From: MED-G116 sp038107835
GTDB lineage: Bacteria; Pseudomonadota; Alphaproteobacteria; Puniceispirillales; Puniceispirillaceae
Assembly (NCBI GenBank): GCA_038107835.1
Contig: JAYNHH010000010.1
Location: forward strand, 1 to 64,000
Reading direction: 5' to 3'
DNA length: 64,000 nt
The position numbers were made by a program, and so were the translations under genes. Under the pieces are notes generated by a model. That model saw only the letters and a program-made list of their open reading frames with translations. It made no database searches and was not told where the DNA came from. Below, one piece after another: positions 17,988-27,267 of the stretch (the stretch's first letter is position 1; every line of letters starts with the position of its first letter).

Positions 17988-18162
17988 CTGCAGGAATAAT
18001 TCCAGCAATCACCGTCCCGGCCCCTCGCCGTGGCGGAAATAGTCGCATGGCAAATCCAGCCATCATTGGATTTCACTGTACTTGTGCCGGGTTGATAACT
18101 AGCGTGAGGGTGCGCCAGCGTCGCATCATGTGATGTTTTTTCCTTGAACCCGGACCAGAAGA

Positions 18163-19389
18163 ATGAGCAGCACACAGCCCTCGTCCCCATCATCGATGTT
18201 CGCGCCCTGGGTGATGGTGTTGATTGCCGGGTCCTGCATTGTCACGGTGACACTTGGTATCCGCCAGGTTTTCGGGCTGTTCATGGTGCCGATCTCGAAT
18301 GAGCTTGGCACCGGCCTGCAGACATTCTCGCTGGCAATCGCGGCGCAGAACCTGCTATGGGGAGCCTCATCGCCTTTCTTCGGAGCGCTTGCCGACAGGA
18401 TCGGCGCCTGGAAAGTGGCGGCGCTTGGCGCATTGATCTATGGCGCCGGATTGCTGTTCACCGCCCTGATGGTAACTGAGACCGGCATTTTTCTGGGGCA
18501 GATGCTGATTGGCATCGGCATGGGCAGCGCCGGAATTTCGATCGCCCTTGGTGCCGTTGCCCGCGCCGTTCCACCAGAAAAACGCTCCCTCGCCTTTGGC
18601 ATGGTGACAAGTTTTGGCTCATTTGGCCAATTTGCCCTGTTGCCGATCACACAATTGCTCATTGGCGGCTATGGCTGGCAGATGGCCCTGGTTCTGCTGT
18701 CGGTGCTGACGGGCGCTATGATGGCGGTGGCACTTGGCATGCGCGGTGACAAGCCCGGGAGTGCCAGCGATGTCGCCGCGGTCACCACCGGCGAGGCACT
18801 GCAGCTGGCGGTGCGCAGCCGTGACTATCTGCTGCTGACAACAGGGTTTTTTGTCTGCGGCCTGCAGCTTGTTTTCATCACGACCCATCTGCCCGTCTAT
18901 CTGGAGGATCATGCGATCTCCGGCAACATCGCCAGCTGGTCGCTGGCGCTGGTCGGGCTGTTCAACATTCTGGGGGCTTTCATCTGTGGATGGCTGGGTG
19001 GCAGATCGTCAAAACGCAAAACACTGGCAAGCGTCTATCTGCTTCGCGCTCTGGTGATTGCCGCCTTTGTGATCACGCCACCAAGCGCGACAAGCGCGCT
19101 CATCTTCGGGGCGGCGATGGGCCTTTTGTGGCTCGGGACAATTCCGCTCACCAGCGGGTTGATTGTGGTGTTCTTTGGCCCGAAACATCTGAGCATGCTC
19201 TATGGCATCGTGTTCCTGTCGCACCAGCTGGGCTCGTTTGTCGGCGCCTGGCTTGGCGGCTATCTATATGATCTGACCACCAGCTATGAGTTGATGTGGT
19301 GGCTGAATGCCGCAGCCGGTCTTTTCGCCTTTGGCATCAACTGGATGATCCGCGAGGCACCGGCAATGCCGCAACCAGCCAGCGCCTGA
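18163..19389 (+). CDS. MFS transporter
   Basis: Major facilitator superfamily carrier of 408 residues with about 12 transmembrane segments. After TM2 there is FGALADRIGAWK, the motif-A-like loop, and the N-terminal TM1 region VTLGIRQVFGLFM resembles the monocarboxylate/OFA branch. The C-terminal half repeats the fold (GWLGGRSSKRK). The substrate is unknown; the branch suggests an organic anion. It is convergent with trxB. Confidence 0.85.
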   Translation: MSSTQPSSPSSMFAPWVMVLIAGSCIVTVTLGIRQVFGLFMVPISNELGTGLQTFSLAIAAQNLLWGASSPFFGALADRIGAWKVAALGALIYGAGLLFTALMVTETGIFLGQMLIGIGMGSAGISIALGAVARAVPPEKRSLAFGMVTSFGSFGQFALLPITQLLIGGYGWQMALVLLSVLTGAMMAVALGMRGDKPGSASDVAAVTTGEALQLAVRSRDYLLLTTGFFVCGLQLVFITTHLPVYLEDHAISGNIASWSLALVGLFNILGAFICGWLGGRSSKRKTLASVYLLRALVIAAFVITPPSATSALIFGAAMGLLWLGTIPLTSGLIVVFFGPKHLSMLYGIVFLSHQLGSFVGAWLGGYLYDLTTSYELMWWLNAAAGLFAFGINWMIREAPAMPQPASA

Positions 19390-19410
19390 AACGTCAGCGC
19401 AGAAACCCAC

Positions 19411-20376
19411 CTATTCCTGTTCACCAAGCCAGCGTTCGGCGTCAAGCGCAGCCATACAGCCCATGCCCGCAGCCGTTACCGCCTGACGGTAGATTTTGTC
19501 AACGCAATCACCCGCGGCAAAAATACCGGCAACCGAAGTGCGCGTTCCTCCCTTCTCGGCAAGGATATACCCCTCCTCATCGAGATCGACGACGCCGGCG
19601 AAGGCAGCTGTCGCCGGGTCATGGCCAATGGCAACAAACATGCCATGGACCGCAATTTCCAGATCCGCCTCGCCAGCAGTCGAGGCCAGACGCAGAGCCG
19701 AGACACCGCCATCATCGCCCAGAACCTCGGCGACCTCACGATTCCAGAGAACCTCGATTTTCTCATGCCGGAGCAGTCGGTCCTGCATGATCTGCTCGGC
19801 CCGCAGCGCGTCACGACGATGCACCAGCGTTACCTTTTCACAGATATTGGCGAGATAGAGGGCTTCCTCAACGGCAGTGTTGCCACCACCGATCACAGCA
19901 ACCTCGCGCCCCTTGTAGAAAAACCCATCACAGGTGGCACAGGCGGAGACACCGCGCCCATTGAACGCCTGTTCTGACTCCAGCCCAAGCCAGCGCGCCT
20001 GCGCGCCAGTTGCCAGAATGATTGCATCCGCCGTCATCTGCCCCCCTGAATCAAGGCTCAGGGTGAAGGGTCGCGACGAGACGTCGACCGCTGTCACGAT
20101 GTCATAGATGACGCGCGCGCCGACATTTTCAGCCTGTGACTGCATCTCGGTCATCAGCCATGGCCCCTGGATGACATTGGCAAAACCCGGATAATTCTCC
20201 ACATCCGTGGTGATCGTCATCTGACCACCGGGCTGCAAGCCGGCAATAATGACCGGATTCAGATTGGCCCTTGCGGTATAGATGCCAGCCGTCAGACCGG
20301 CCGCGCCAGCACCGATGATGACGACCTGCTCATGCGGGACGGCCTGAGTGGATGTTTCAGCGGATATATTTGCCAT
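19411..20376 (-). CDS. trxB: Thioredoxin reductase
   Basis: FAD- and NADPH-dependent enzyme (321 residues) that keeps thioredoxin reduced. It has the FAD motif GAGAAGLTAG near the N-terminus, the redox-active CATC (Cys146, Cys149), the NADPH motif GGGNTAVEEA and the terminal FAD motif GIFAAGDC. AGGAGACG precedes the start. It is divergent from the M23 peptidase gene, with a 144-bp shared upstream region. Confidence 0.96.
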   Translation of the reverse strand: MANISAETSTQAVPHEQVVIIGAGAAGLTAGIYTARANLNPVIIAGLQPGGQMTITTDVENYPGFANVIQGPWLMTEMQSQAENVGARVIYDIVTAVDVSSRPFTLSLDSGGQMTADAIILATGAQARWLGLESEQAFNGRGVSACATCDGFFYKGREVAVIGGGNTAVEEALYLANICEKVTLVHRRDALRAEQIMQDRLLRHEKIEVLWNREVAEVLGDDGGVSALRLASTAGEADLEIAVHGMFVAIGHDPATAAFAGVVDLDEEGYILAEKGGTRTSVAGIFAAGDCVDKIYRQAVTAAGMGCMAALDAERWLGEQE

Positions 20377-20520
20377 GGAACGTCTCCTGCAGGGACAAAA
20401 GGCCCGTCGACAAGCGGCAGGTCGACAGTCAGCCAGTCAAATAAAAACACGCCCCCTGCATGCGGGAACAAAATGTTTCGGCGTGTATTGGACGCGTGAT
20501 GATGATACCCTTGGCGCATT

Positions 20521-21378
20521 ATGAAGCCAAGATCATTTACCCATCTCTGCCTGCTTTTTCTCACGGTTGCGCTGCTGCCGATGATGGCAAGCGCCGCCCA
20601 GCAGAGCCAGACAGCCACCATCAATGGCGCTGATGTGATCACCGGCTCGGCTATTGAGGGCGGCTTGATCATCGCCCGCACAATGCCCGGCAGCCAGGTG
20701 GAAATTGATGGCACCGCGGTTCCAGTCAGCGGCACTGGATTGTTTCTGGTCGGATTTCACCATCAAAGTGATGCGCCCCAGACAATCGACATAACCAATG
20801 GTGACGGCGCGCGCCACAGCACCGTTCTGACCGTGGCGCAGCGCGACTATGCCATTCAGCGGATTGATGGCCTCGAGCCAAAAATGGTGACGCCACCCGA
20901 AGATGTCATCAAGCGCATCAAACGTGACGCCAAGGCGGTGCGGGAAGCGCGGACGCGGATTGCGCCGCTTGGCGATTTTGTTGACGGCTTCGACTGGCCG
21001 GTCAGCGGCCGTATCTCCGGCGTTTTTGGCAGTCAGCGAATTCTCAACGGCAAACCGCGGGCGCCGCATTACGGCATTGATATCGCCGCGCCAAAGGGAA
21101 CGGCCGTTCTGGCCCCGGCCAGCGGCCGTGTGACTCTGGTGATGGATCTCTATTATTCAGGCTGGACCATTCTGGTGGCACATGGCCTCGGACTCAATTC
21201 CAGCTTTCTGCATCTCGACCAGGTTGCTGTCTCGACTGGTGAGCAGGTTGCACGTGGCGCATTGTTGGGATGGGTCGGATCAAGCGGCAGATCAACGGGA
21301 CCCCATCTTGACTGGCGGCTCGACTGGCAGGGACGCCGGCTGGATGCTGCCCTGATCGCCGGCCCGATGCCACAATGA
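20521..21378 (+). CDS. M23-family metallopeptidase (secreted)
   Basis: Secreted zinc peptidase-fold protein of 285 residues, likely acting on peptidoglycan cross-bridges. Residues 1-24 form a signal peptide (ending ASA-AQ). The C-terminal lysostaphin-like domain has zinc-ligand motifs HYGIDIAAPKG and HLDW (TGPHLDWRL), with LHLDQ between. The N-terminal half has a small beta-rich domain often seen in M23 proteins of alphaproteobacteria. The ligand motifs appear intact, so activity is likely. Confidence 0.88.
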   Translation: MKPRSFTHLCLLFLTVALLPMMASAAQQSQTATINGADVITGSAIEGGLIIARTMPGSQVEIDGTAVPVSGTGLFLVGFHHQSDAPQTIDITNGDGARHSTVLTVAQRDYAIQRIDGLEPKMVTPPEDVIKRIKRDAKAVREARTRIAPLGDFVDGFDWPVSGRISGVFGSQRILNGKPRAPHYGIDIAAPKGTAVLAPASGRVTLVMDLYYSGWTILVAHGLGLNSSFLHLDQVAVSTGEQVARGALLGWVGSSGRSTGPHLDWRLDWQGRRLDAALIAGPMPQ

Positions 21379-21406
21379 GAGAGCTTGCCAGAACCGGTCT
21401 CACGCG

Positions 21407-22267
21407 ATGACAAAACCGCCCGTCATTTTTATTTTCGGCATTGGCTATGTTGGACGGCCATTGGGTCATCTGCTGGCAAAGGCTGGCTGGCAGATCCGTG
21501 GCACCACCCGCACACCCGAAAAGCTGGCGGATGAAATCGCCGCCGGCTGGCAGGTCTATCCGTTCAGCGACAGCCAACCACTGGCAGATGCAAAATCGGC
21601 TCTGGATGGAGTTGATGCGCTGGTAAGCACAATCACCGCGATTGGCGGTAGCGATCCGGTACTCGACGCCCATGGCGAGACGTTGCGTAATTTCACCGGT
21701 TGGACAGGCTATGTGTCCGCAACCTCGATCTATCCGGACAAACCGCAGGGTTTTTGTTACGAGGACACGCCGCCGGAACCGGCAACAGCGCGTGGCCGCG
21801 CCCGGCTGGCCACGGAACACCGCTGGCTGGATTTGCTGGGCGCTGAAATTTTCAGGGCGGCAGGGATTTATGGCCCCGGACGGAGTGCCTTTGACGGGCT
21901 ACGTGATGGCACGGCGCGGATCATCGAGCGCGAGGGGCAGGTTTTCAACAGAATCCATGTTGAGGATATCTGCCGGATCATCACCGCCGCAATGGCACAG
22001 CCCCGACGGGGCCGGATCATCAATCTTGCCGATGAAAAGCCAGCGCCGCAGGGCGATGTAGTCAGGTGCGCTGCAAAGCTGTTGGGCGTTGCCCCGCCGG
22101 AACCCCAGACCCTCGAAGAGGCAAATCTATCAGCGATGGCCCGCAGCTTCTATGTGTCGAGGCGGCGCGTTGGCTCACGCGTGATCAAGCCAGAACTGGG
22201 TCTTGATCTGCTCTATCCAGATTATGAAAGCGGCCTTGCCGCAATTCTTGCCGCAGAGGGCGGCTGA
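21407..22267 (+). CDS. NAD-dependent epimerase-like protein (YeeZ-type SDR)
   Basis: Extended SDR Rossmann protein of 286 residues with the nucleotide motif FGIGYVGRPLG near the N-terminus and RAAGIYGPGRSAF further on. Wording matches the YeeZ-type 'NAD-dependent epimerase/dehydratase' group; the substrate is unknown. It starts 28 bp after the M23 peptidase gene and ends 3 bp before the convergent fba stop. Confidence 0.75.
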   Translation: MTKPPVIFIFGIGYVGRPLGHLLAKAGWQIRGTTRTPEKLADEIAAGWQVYPFSDSQPLADAKSALDGVDALVSTITAIGGSDPVLDAHGETLRNFTGWTGYVSATSIYPDKPQGFCYEDTPPEPATARGRARLATEHRWLDLLGAEIFRAAGIYGPGRSAFDGLRDGTARIIEREGQVFNRIHVEDICRIITAAMAQPRRGRIINLADEKPAPQGDVVRCAAKLLGVAPPEPQTLEEANLSAMARSFYVSRRRVGSRVIKPELGLDLLYPDYESGLAAILAAEGG

Positions 22268-22270
22268 TGG

Positions 22271-23332
22271 CTAGCCAATGACCGGGTCAAGTTCACCTGC
22301 GGCATAGCGCGATGCCATTGCCGAGAGCGTCAGCGGCTTCAGCCGCGAGGCATTGCCGGCCGTGCCAAAACGCTCCAACCTGTCGGCGCATAGATCGGAC
22401 ATGGCCTGCATGGCTGGCTTCATGAATTTTCGGGGATCGAATTCTGATTTGTTTTCGGTTGCCACCTTGCGGATCACACCCAGCATTGCCAACCGGCAGT
22501 CAGTGTCAATATTCACCTTGCGAACACCATGCTTGATGCCCCGCTCAATCTCCTCAAGCGGCACGCCCCAGGTCTGTGGCATCTCGCCACCATAGGCATT
22601 GAACACATCCTGCAGTTCCTGTGGCACGCTGGATGAACCATGCATGACAAGATGGATATTGGGCAGCCGGCGGTTGATTTCCTCGACCACATTCATCGCC
22701 AGAATATCGCCATCCGGCTTGCGGGTGAATTTATAGGCGCCGTGACTGGTTCCCATGGCAATGGCCAGCGCATCGACCTTGGTCTGCCTGACGAAATCCA
22801 CTGCCTGATCAGGGTCGGTGAGGAGCTGTTCCTCAGACAGTTTGCCCTCAGCGCCATGTCCATCTTCCTGTTCACCCTCGCCTGTTTCCAGCGATCCCAG
22901 AACACCCAACTCGCCCTCCACCGAAACGCCGGCATGATGCGCCATCTGGGTGACCTGGTTGGTGATGGCCAGATTGTAATCATAGGATGCGGGGGTCTTT
23001 GCGTCCGCCTCAAGCGAGCCATCCATCATCACCGAGGTAAACCCATATTGAATGGCCGTCATGCAGGTGGCCTGGCTGTTGCCGTGATCCTGATGCATGC
23101 AGAGCGGAATATGCGGATACATCTCGGCCAGCGCCTTGACCATCGCCTGCAGCATGATGTCACCAGCGTAGTTCCGGGCACCGCGGCTTGCCTGGATGAT
23201 CACCGGCGCATCGACCTTGTCAGCCGCCTGCAGAATGGCCAGCCCCTGTTCCATATTGTTGATGTTGAAAGCCGGAACGCCATAGCCGCGCTCAGCGGCA
23301 TCGTCCAGCAGTTGGCGCAGTGAAATCAACAT
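22271..23332 (-). CDS. fba: Fructose-bisphosphate aldolase, class II
   Basis: Zinc-dependent aldolase cleaving or forming fructose 1,6-bisphosphate (353 residues). It has zinc-ligand contexts CMHQDHG, the EGELGVLGSLETGEG loop typical of the 'Calvin cycle' subtype, GTSHGAYKF and VMHGSSSVP. AAGGAG precedes the start. The gene follows fbp by 4 bp, so the pair forms a gluconeogenic or sedoheptulose-bisphosphate-handling unit. There is no RuBisCO or phosphoribulokinase nearby, so autotrophy is not implied. Confidence 0.95.
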   Translation of the reverse strand: MLISLRQLLDDAAERGYGVPAFNINNMEQGLAILQAADKVDAPVIIQASRGARNYAGDIMLQAMVKALAEMYPHIPLCMHQDHGNSQATCMTAIQYGFTSVMMDGSLEADAKTPASYDYNLAITNQVTQMAHHAGVSVEGELGVLGSLETGEGEQEDGHGAEGKLSEEQLLTDPDQAVDFVRQTKVDALAIAMGTSHGAYKFTRKPDGDILAMNVVEEINRRLPNIHLVMHGSSSVPQELQDVFNAYGGEMPQTWGVPLEEIERGIKHGVRKVNIDTDCRLAMLGVIRKVATENKSEFDPRKFMKPAMQAMSDLCADRLERFGTAGNASRLKPLTLSAMASRYAAGELDPVIG

Positions 23333-23336
23333 TGGA

Positions 23337-24317
23337 TCACTCCTTTCGGATGGGTGGCTCTGATGATGAATGATGCCTGACTATCTCGTCGATTTCGGTG
23401 CAGGAACCGAACAAAAATGGCACACGCTGGTGCAAATGCCCGGGAATGATGTCCATGACCGCACCCGCGCCATTTGTGGCGCTGCCCCCGGCCTGTTCGA
23501 CCAGAAAGGCGACAGGCGCAGCCTCATAGACGAGACGCAGTCGGCCCTCACTATAGCCAGTGCGTCGGTCGCCCGGATAGAGAAACACGCCACCACGCCG
23601 GAAAATCCGCCAGCTGTCGGCAACCAGAGAGCCGAGCCAGCGCATGTTGAAATCACGCCCACGCGGCCCATCCGCGCCAGCGACACAATCGGCAACATAG
23701 GCAACGGCTGGCGCATGCCAAAACCGGGAATTGGCCGCATTGATGGCAAATTCGGATGTCTGTGCGGGAATGCTGACAGCCCAGTCCAGCAAATGAAATA
23801 CGCCGGACGAATCCATCTGGAAGGCGTGAACACCCTGTCCCATGGTCAATAGCAGAGTGGTTTGCGGGCCATAGACGAAGAAGCCTGAGGCAAGCTGATT
23901 GCGGCCCGGCTGGAGCGGCCCCGCCGCTGCAGGCAACAGGGAGAAAATCGTGCCAATGGAGAGGTTGGTGTCAATATTCGATGATCCGTCCAGCGGATCA
24001 CAGGCAACAATCACCAGCCCGTCATCATTCATCGGCACCGGGTCCTCGCGCTCTTCGGACAGGTAGGTGGCAACTCCAGCCGCCAAAAGTGCTGCCGCAA
24101 CTATCTCGTCACAGATCACATCCAGCGCCTTCTGTATGTCACCATCGGCATTCGCACTGCCCCGGGCGGCGGCAAAATCTGCTGAGGCGTCCGGCTCACG
24201 GATCACTTTGGCAATCCGGGCAGCAGCACCGGCAAGCGCGAGAATGGCCTCACCAGTAGCGGTCTGGAGCGCCGCCGCGGAAGATCGGTCAGAAATATAT
24301 GTGCAAAGGTCAGTCAT
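23337..24317 (-). CDS. fbp: Fructose-1,6-bisphosphatase, class I
   Basis: Gluconeogenic phosphatase of 326 residues. The metal/substrate motif CDPLDGSSNIDTN is clear, with YPGDRRTGYSEGRLRLVYEA further on as in class I enzymes. The start is set at MTDLCTY; an upstream in-frame ATG at 24356 falls inside the terminator of the preceding gene and is therefore unlikely. The aldolase gene follows after 4 bp. Confidence 0.92.
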   Translation of the reverse strand: MTDLCTYISDRSSAAALQTATGEAILALAGAAARIAKVIREPDASADFAAARGSANADGDIQKALDVICDEIVAAALLAAGVATYLSEEREDPVPMNDDGLVIVACDPLDGSSNIDTNLSIGTIFSLLPAAAGPLQPGRNQLASGFFVYGPQTTLLLTMGQGVHAFQMDSSGVFHLLDWAVSIPAQTSEFAINAANSRFWHAPAVAYVADCVAGADGPRGRDFNMRWLGSLVADSWRIFRRGGVFLYPGDRRTGYSEGRLRLVYEAAPVAFLVEQAGGSATNGAGAVMDIIPGHLHQRVPFLFGSCTEIDEIVRHHSSSEPPIRKE

Positions 24318-24351
24318 TTTGTGTTGCCAAATCACGGTCATCATGACCGCT

Positions 24352-24387
24352 GTCAAAAAAACGCCCGGTGCAGATTGTCACCGGGCG
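24352..24387 (-). terminator. Rho-independent terminator after the Bax-inhibitor-1 gene
   Basis: CGCCCGGTG (24362-24370) and CACCGGGCG (24379-24387) form a perfect 9-bp stem with an 8-nt loop. On the minus strand the stem is followed directly by a run of T. It sits just after the stop of the gene at 24418-25161 and before fbp. Confidence 0.88.
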
Positions 24388-24417
24388 TGGCTGTTCATTC
24401 ATTCATCCTCGGACAGG

Positions 24418-25161
24418 CTATTCGCGGTTGCCGAACAGCTGCAGGATGAACAGGAACATGTTGATGAAATCAAGATACAGACGCAGCGCACCAAAAATTG
24501 ATTTCTTCGCTGACACTTCGGTGCTGTCACCGGCCCGGTACATATTCTTGATGTCCTGGGTATCATAGGCAGTCAGGCCAGCAAAAATCAGCACACCAGC
24601 AACCGAGATCATGAAATGCATGGCTGTTGATGCCATGAAGATGTTCACGACGCTGGCGATGATCAGACCGAACAGGCCAATCATCAGGAACGAGCCGAGC
24701 GCTGACAGGCTGCGTTTTGTCGTGTAGCCGTAAAGGCTGAGCGCGGCAAAGGCACCTGCAGTCACAAAGAATGCACGGGCAACGCTTGGCATGCTGAAGG
24801 TCAACAGGATTGATGACAGCGACAGCCCCATCAACGCGCTGTAGACATAGAACATGGTGCGGGCCTTTGATGCCGACATGGAGTTTATCCGGGCCGACAG
24901 CCAGAAGACCATACCCAGCGGTGCCAGCATGACCACCCATTTCAGTGGTGATGCGTAGATCAGTTGGCCGAGTGACGTCAGATAGAGGCCGCCGTCAGGA
25001 CCCGTCACTGTGGTCAGCATCTTTGTTCCGAACGCGAACAACCCGCTGAACAACAGCGCGATTGTCATATGGTTGTATACGCCAAGCATATAAGAGCGCA
25101 GGCCAACGTCAATTTGCGACGCGTCTGCTGCTGCTGTGTTCATAAAACGATTATCTGCCAT
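24418..25161 (-). CDS. Bax inhibitor-1/YccA-family membrane protein
   Basis: Seven-span inner-membrane protein of 247 residues in the BI-1/TMBIM family, related to YccA (FtsH modulator) and calcium-leak channels. Visible are the conserved TM pattern, FALLTAYDTQ-like signature as FAGLTAYDTQDIKN, and the C-terminal ALRLYLDFINMFLFIL. A strong terminator follows. Physiological role in this organism is not evident. Confidence 0.92.
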   Translation of the reverse strand: MADNRFMNTAAADASQIDVGLRSYMLGVYNHMTIALLFSGLFAFGTKMLTTVTGPDGGLYLTSLGQLIYASPLKWVVMLAPLGMVFWLSARINSMSASKARTMFYVYSALMGLSLSSILLTFSMPSVARAFFVTAGAFAALSLYGYTTKRSLSALGSFLMIGLFGLIIASVVNIFMASTAMHFMISVAGVLIFAGLTAYDTQDIKNMYRAGDSTEVSAKKSIFGALRLYLDFINMFLFILQLFGNRE

Positions 25162-25269
25162 TCTGTAACCCCCAAATAGCTGATTGACTGCCTAGAATGT
25201 AATGTCTGTCATGGTTTTGTTCAAGTCTCATCGACATAGCTTCGCCAAACTTTGCGGCGATGAGAAGAT

Positions 25270-26409
25270 CTACCCCGCAATGCCTGTTTTCTGGCGTCTC
25301 TGCCGTTCTGAGGCAGATTTCAGCTGACCACACGCCGCCATGATATCCTGACCCCGTGGGGTGCGGACGGGCGAGGCGTAACCAGCTTTCAGGACCTTGC
25401 GCGCAAAGGCCTCAATTCGCTCCGGACTCGAGCATTCATAGGGGCTTCCGGGCCATGGGTTGAACGGGATCAGATTGAGTTTCGAGGGAATGCCCTTGAT
25501 CAGGGCCAACAGCTGTCGGCAATCCTCATCGCTGTCATTCACACCATCCAGCATCACATATTCCCAGGTGATCCGACGCGCATTGGACAGGCCCGGATAG
25601 TTCCGACAGGCATCAATCAATTCGGCAAGCCGGTATTTGCGGTTGATTGGCACCAACTCGTCACGCAGCTCATCACGCACGGCATGCAGCGAAATCGCCA
25701 GATTGACGCCAAGTTCCTCACCCGCGCGCTTGATCTCTGGCACCACACCGGACGTTGACAGGGTAATTCGGCGCTTTGACAGGCCGACACCCTCACCGCT
25801 CATGATGATGCGCATTGCCGCCGCCACATTTTCATAATTGAACAGCGGCTCACCCATTCCCATCAGCACAATATTGGTCAGGCGGCGGTTTGGCTTGCCG
25901 GCTGGCCAGTCCCCCAGCTCGTCCATCGCCAGCATCACCTGACCACAGATTTCAGCGGTGCTCAGATTGCGCACCAACTTCTGCGTACCGGTGTGGCAAA
26001 AGCTGCAGGTCAGCGTGCAGCCGATCTGCGAGGAGATGCACAGGGTACCCCGCTCCCTGTCGGGAATGTAGACAGTCTCGGCCTCATTGCCGTCAGGAAA
26101 GCGCAGCAGCCATTTGATGGTGCCGTCACTCGATTGCAGCCGGCGTGTCACCACGGGCCGGTCAGCGTGAAACATCCCGGAAAAACGGGCGCGAACCGTC
26201 TTGCCGAGATCGCTCATCTCGTCAAAATTGGTCAAGCCATGCCGCCAGACCCAGCGCCAAAGCTGACGGGCACGAAATTTTGGCAGGCCAGAGGCGACGA
26301 TCTGCGCCTCAAGTTCCACTGGTGAGAGGCCAAGCAGACTCTGCCTCACCGGCGCATCCTGGATCGGGGCGGTGTCTGGCATGGACGTCTGGGCAAGCTG
26401 AGTGGTCAT
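25270..26409 (-). CDS. rlmN: Dual-specificity 23S rRNA/tRNA methyltransferase RlmN
   Basis: Radical SAM enzyme (379 residues) making 2-methyladenosine at A2503 of 23S rRNA and A37 of some tRNAs. The CxxxCxxC cluster motif appears as CTLTCSFCHTG, with GMGEPLFNYENV and the C-terminal catalytic Cys context RGQDIMAACGQL. The ribosome site is weak, and an alternative start at the later MPDTAP is possible. Confidence 0.95.
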   Translation of the reverse strand: MTTQLAQTSMPDTAPIQDAPVRQSLLGLSPVELEAQIVASGLPKFRARQLWRWVWRHGLTNFDEMSDLGKTVRARFSGMFHADRPVVTRRLQSSDGTIKWLLRFPDGNEAETVYIPDRERGTLCISSQIGCTLTCSFCHTGTQKLVRNLSTAEICGQVMLAMDELGDWPAGKPNRRLTNIVLMGMGEPLFNYENVAAAMRIIMSGEGVGLSKRRITLSTSGVVPEIKRAGEELGVNLAISLHAVRDELRDELVPINRKYRLAELIDACRNYPGLSNARRITWEYVMLDGVNDSDEDCRQLLALIKGIPSKLNLIPFNPWPGSPYECSSPERIEAFARKVLKAGYASPVRTPRGQDIMAACGQLKSASERQRRQKTGIAG

Positions 26410-26457
26410 TGCTTTGCTTTCATGGCGGCTGACAACGCGTCGTTTTCATGCCGGGGC

Positions 26458-26474
26458 GCGGCCAAAATGGCCGC
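26458..26474 (-). terminator. Hairpin after the IalB-family gene
   Basis: GCGGCCA (26458-26464) and TGGCCGC (26468-26474) form a perfect 7-bp stem with an AAA loop, 7 bp beyond the stop of the IalB-family gene. No T-run follows on the minus strand, so termination by it alone is uncertain. Confidence 0.4.
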
Positions 26475-26481
26475 CACCAGC

Positions 26482-27012
26482 CTATTTACAGGTCTTGTCG
26501 ATCAGATTTTTGGTCTTGGTGAAGCCGGCAAGCGAATAGGTGTCAGTCGTTTTTGTTCCCCGACTGGAGATGCCAACGACCTTCATGTTGCTGCCCCGCT
26601 TCATCGCCTTGATCATCGCGATGTCATCTTCCTCGCTTTCGGCATAGGACCGGCCCTCCAAGGTGAACAGGGTGAAGGTACGCTTGTCGATCGTCACCTT
26701 TACATCTGTCTGCTGCTTGTGTTTGTAGCCGGCCAGAAACTGCACCACATTGCGTTCTTCAGGAACCGGCCCATGCGAGACATAGACGCGCGTTTCACCG
26801 CGGTTTGCAGGATCATATTTGCCGACACTCTTGGTTGGCACGCTGCTGATGAAGCAGGTCCGCTTACCATCCTCGTCAACGCGGTAAGCCACCCAGTCCT
26901 TTTCGGCCAACATCTGAACCGGTTGCGCCGCCGCAGGCATTGCGGCACCAAAACCAACAAGCCCAAAAGCCAATGTCACTGCAAAGGTCAGTCTTTTCGT
27001 TAAGCGCATCAT
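26482..27012 (-). CDS. IalB-family (invasion-associated locus B) protein
   Basis: Exported protein of about 176 residues. The start at MMRLTKRL gives a signal peptide ending AMPAAAQ. The mature part matches the IalB family (WVAYRVDEDGKRTCFISSVPTKS, FTLFTLEGRSYAE, GSNMKVVGISSRGT), with Cys in TCF and near the C-terminus (DKTCK) likely forming a disulfide. The family is widespread in alphaproteobacteria; 'invasion' is a historical name and no pathogenicity is implied. Confidence 0.85.
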   Translation of the reverse strand: MMRLTKRLTFAVTLAFGLVGFGAAMPAAAQPVQMLAEKDWVAYRVDEDGKRTCFISSVPTKSVGKYDPANRGETRVYVSHGPVPEERNVVQFLAGYKHKQQTDVKVTIDKRTFTLFTLEGRSYAESEEDDIAMIKAMKRGSNMKVVGISSRGTKTTDTYSLAGFTKTKNLIDKTCK

Positions 27013-27267
27013 TCCTGACAAAATCCCAGCTGTTATCCTCAATATCAATACAGAGCGGCCCGTGCGGGACCGCCACCAACGGTCATTCTAGCCCCAATCG
27101 GGCCACCATTTGGTCCGTCATATGGCAACAATATGCCGTAGCCGGGCAATGTTGCCAAGCGTCGAACGCCCCGGCGCAGTTATAGGCCAGTGCGCCGTGC
27201 AATTCAAAGGATTTTGCAGCCCCCATCCACGACCTGTTCCGTCCAGCAGAAATTGCAGCCCCGGCTG

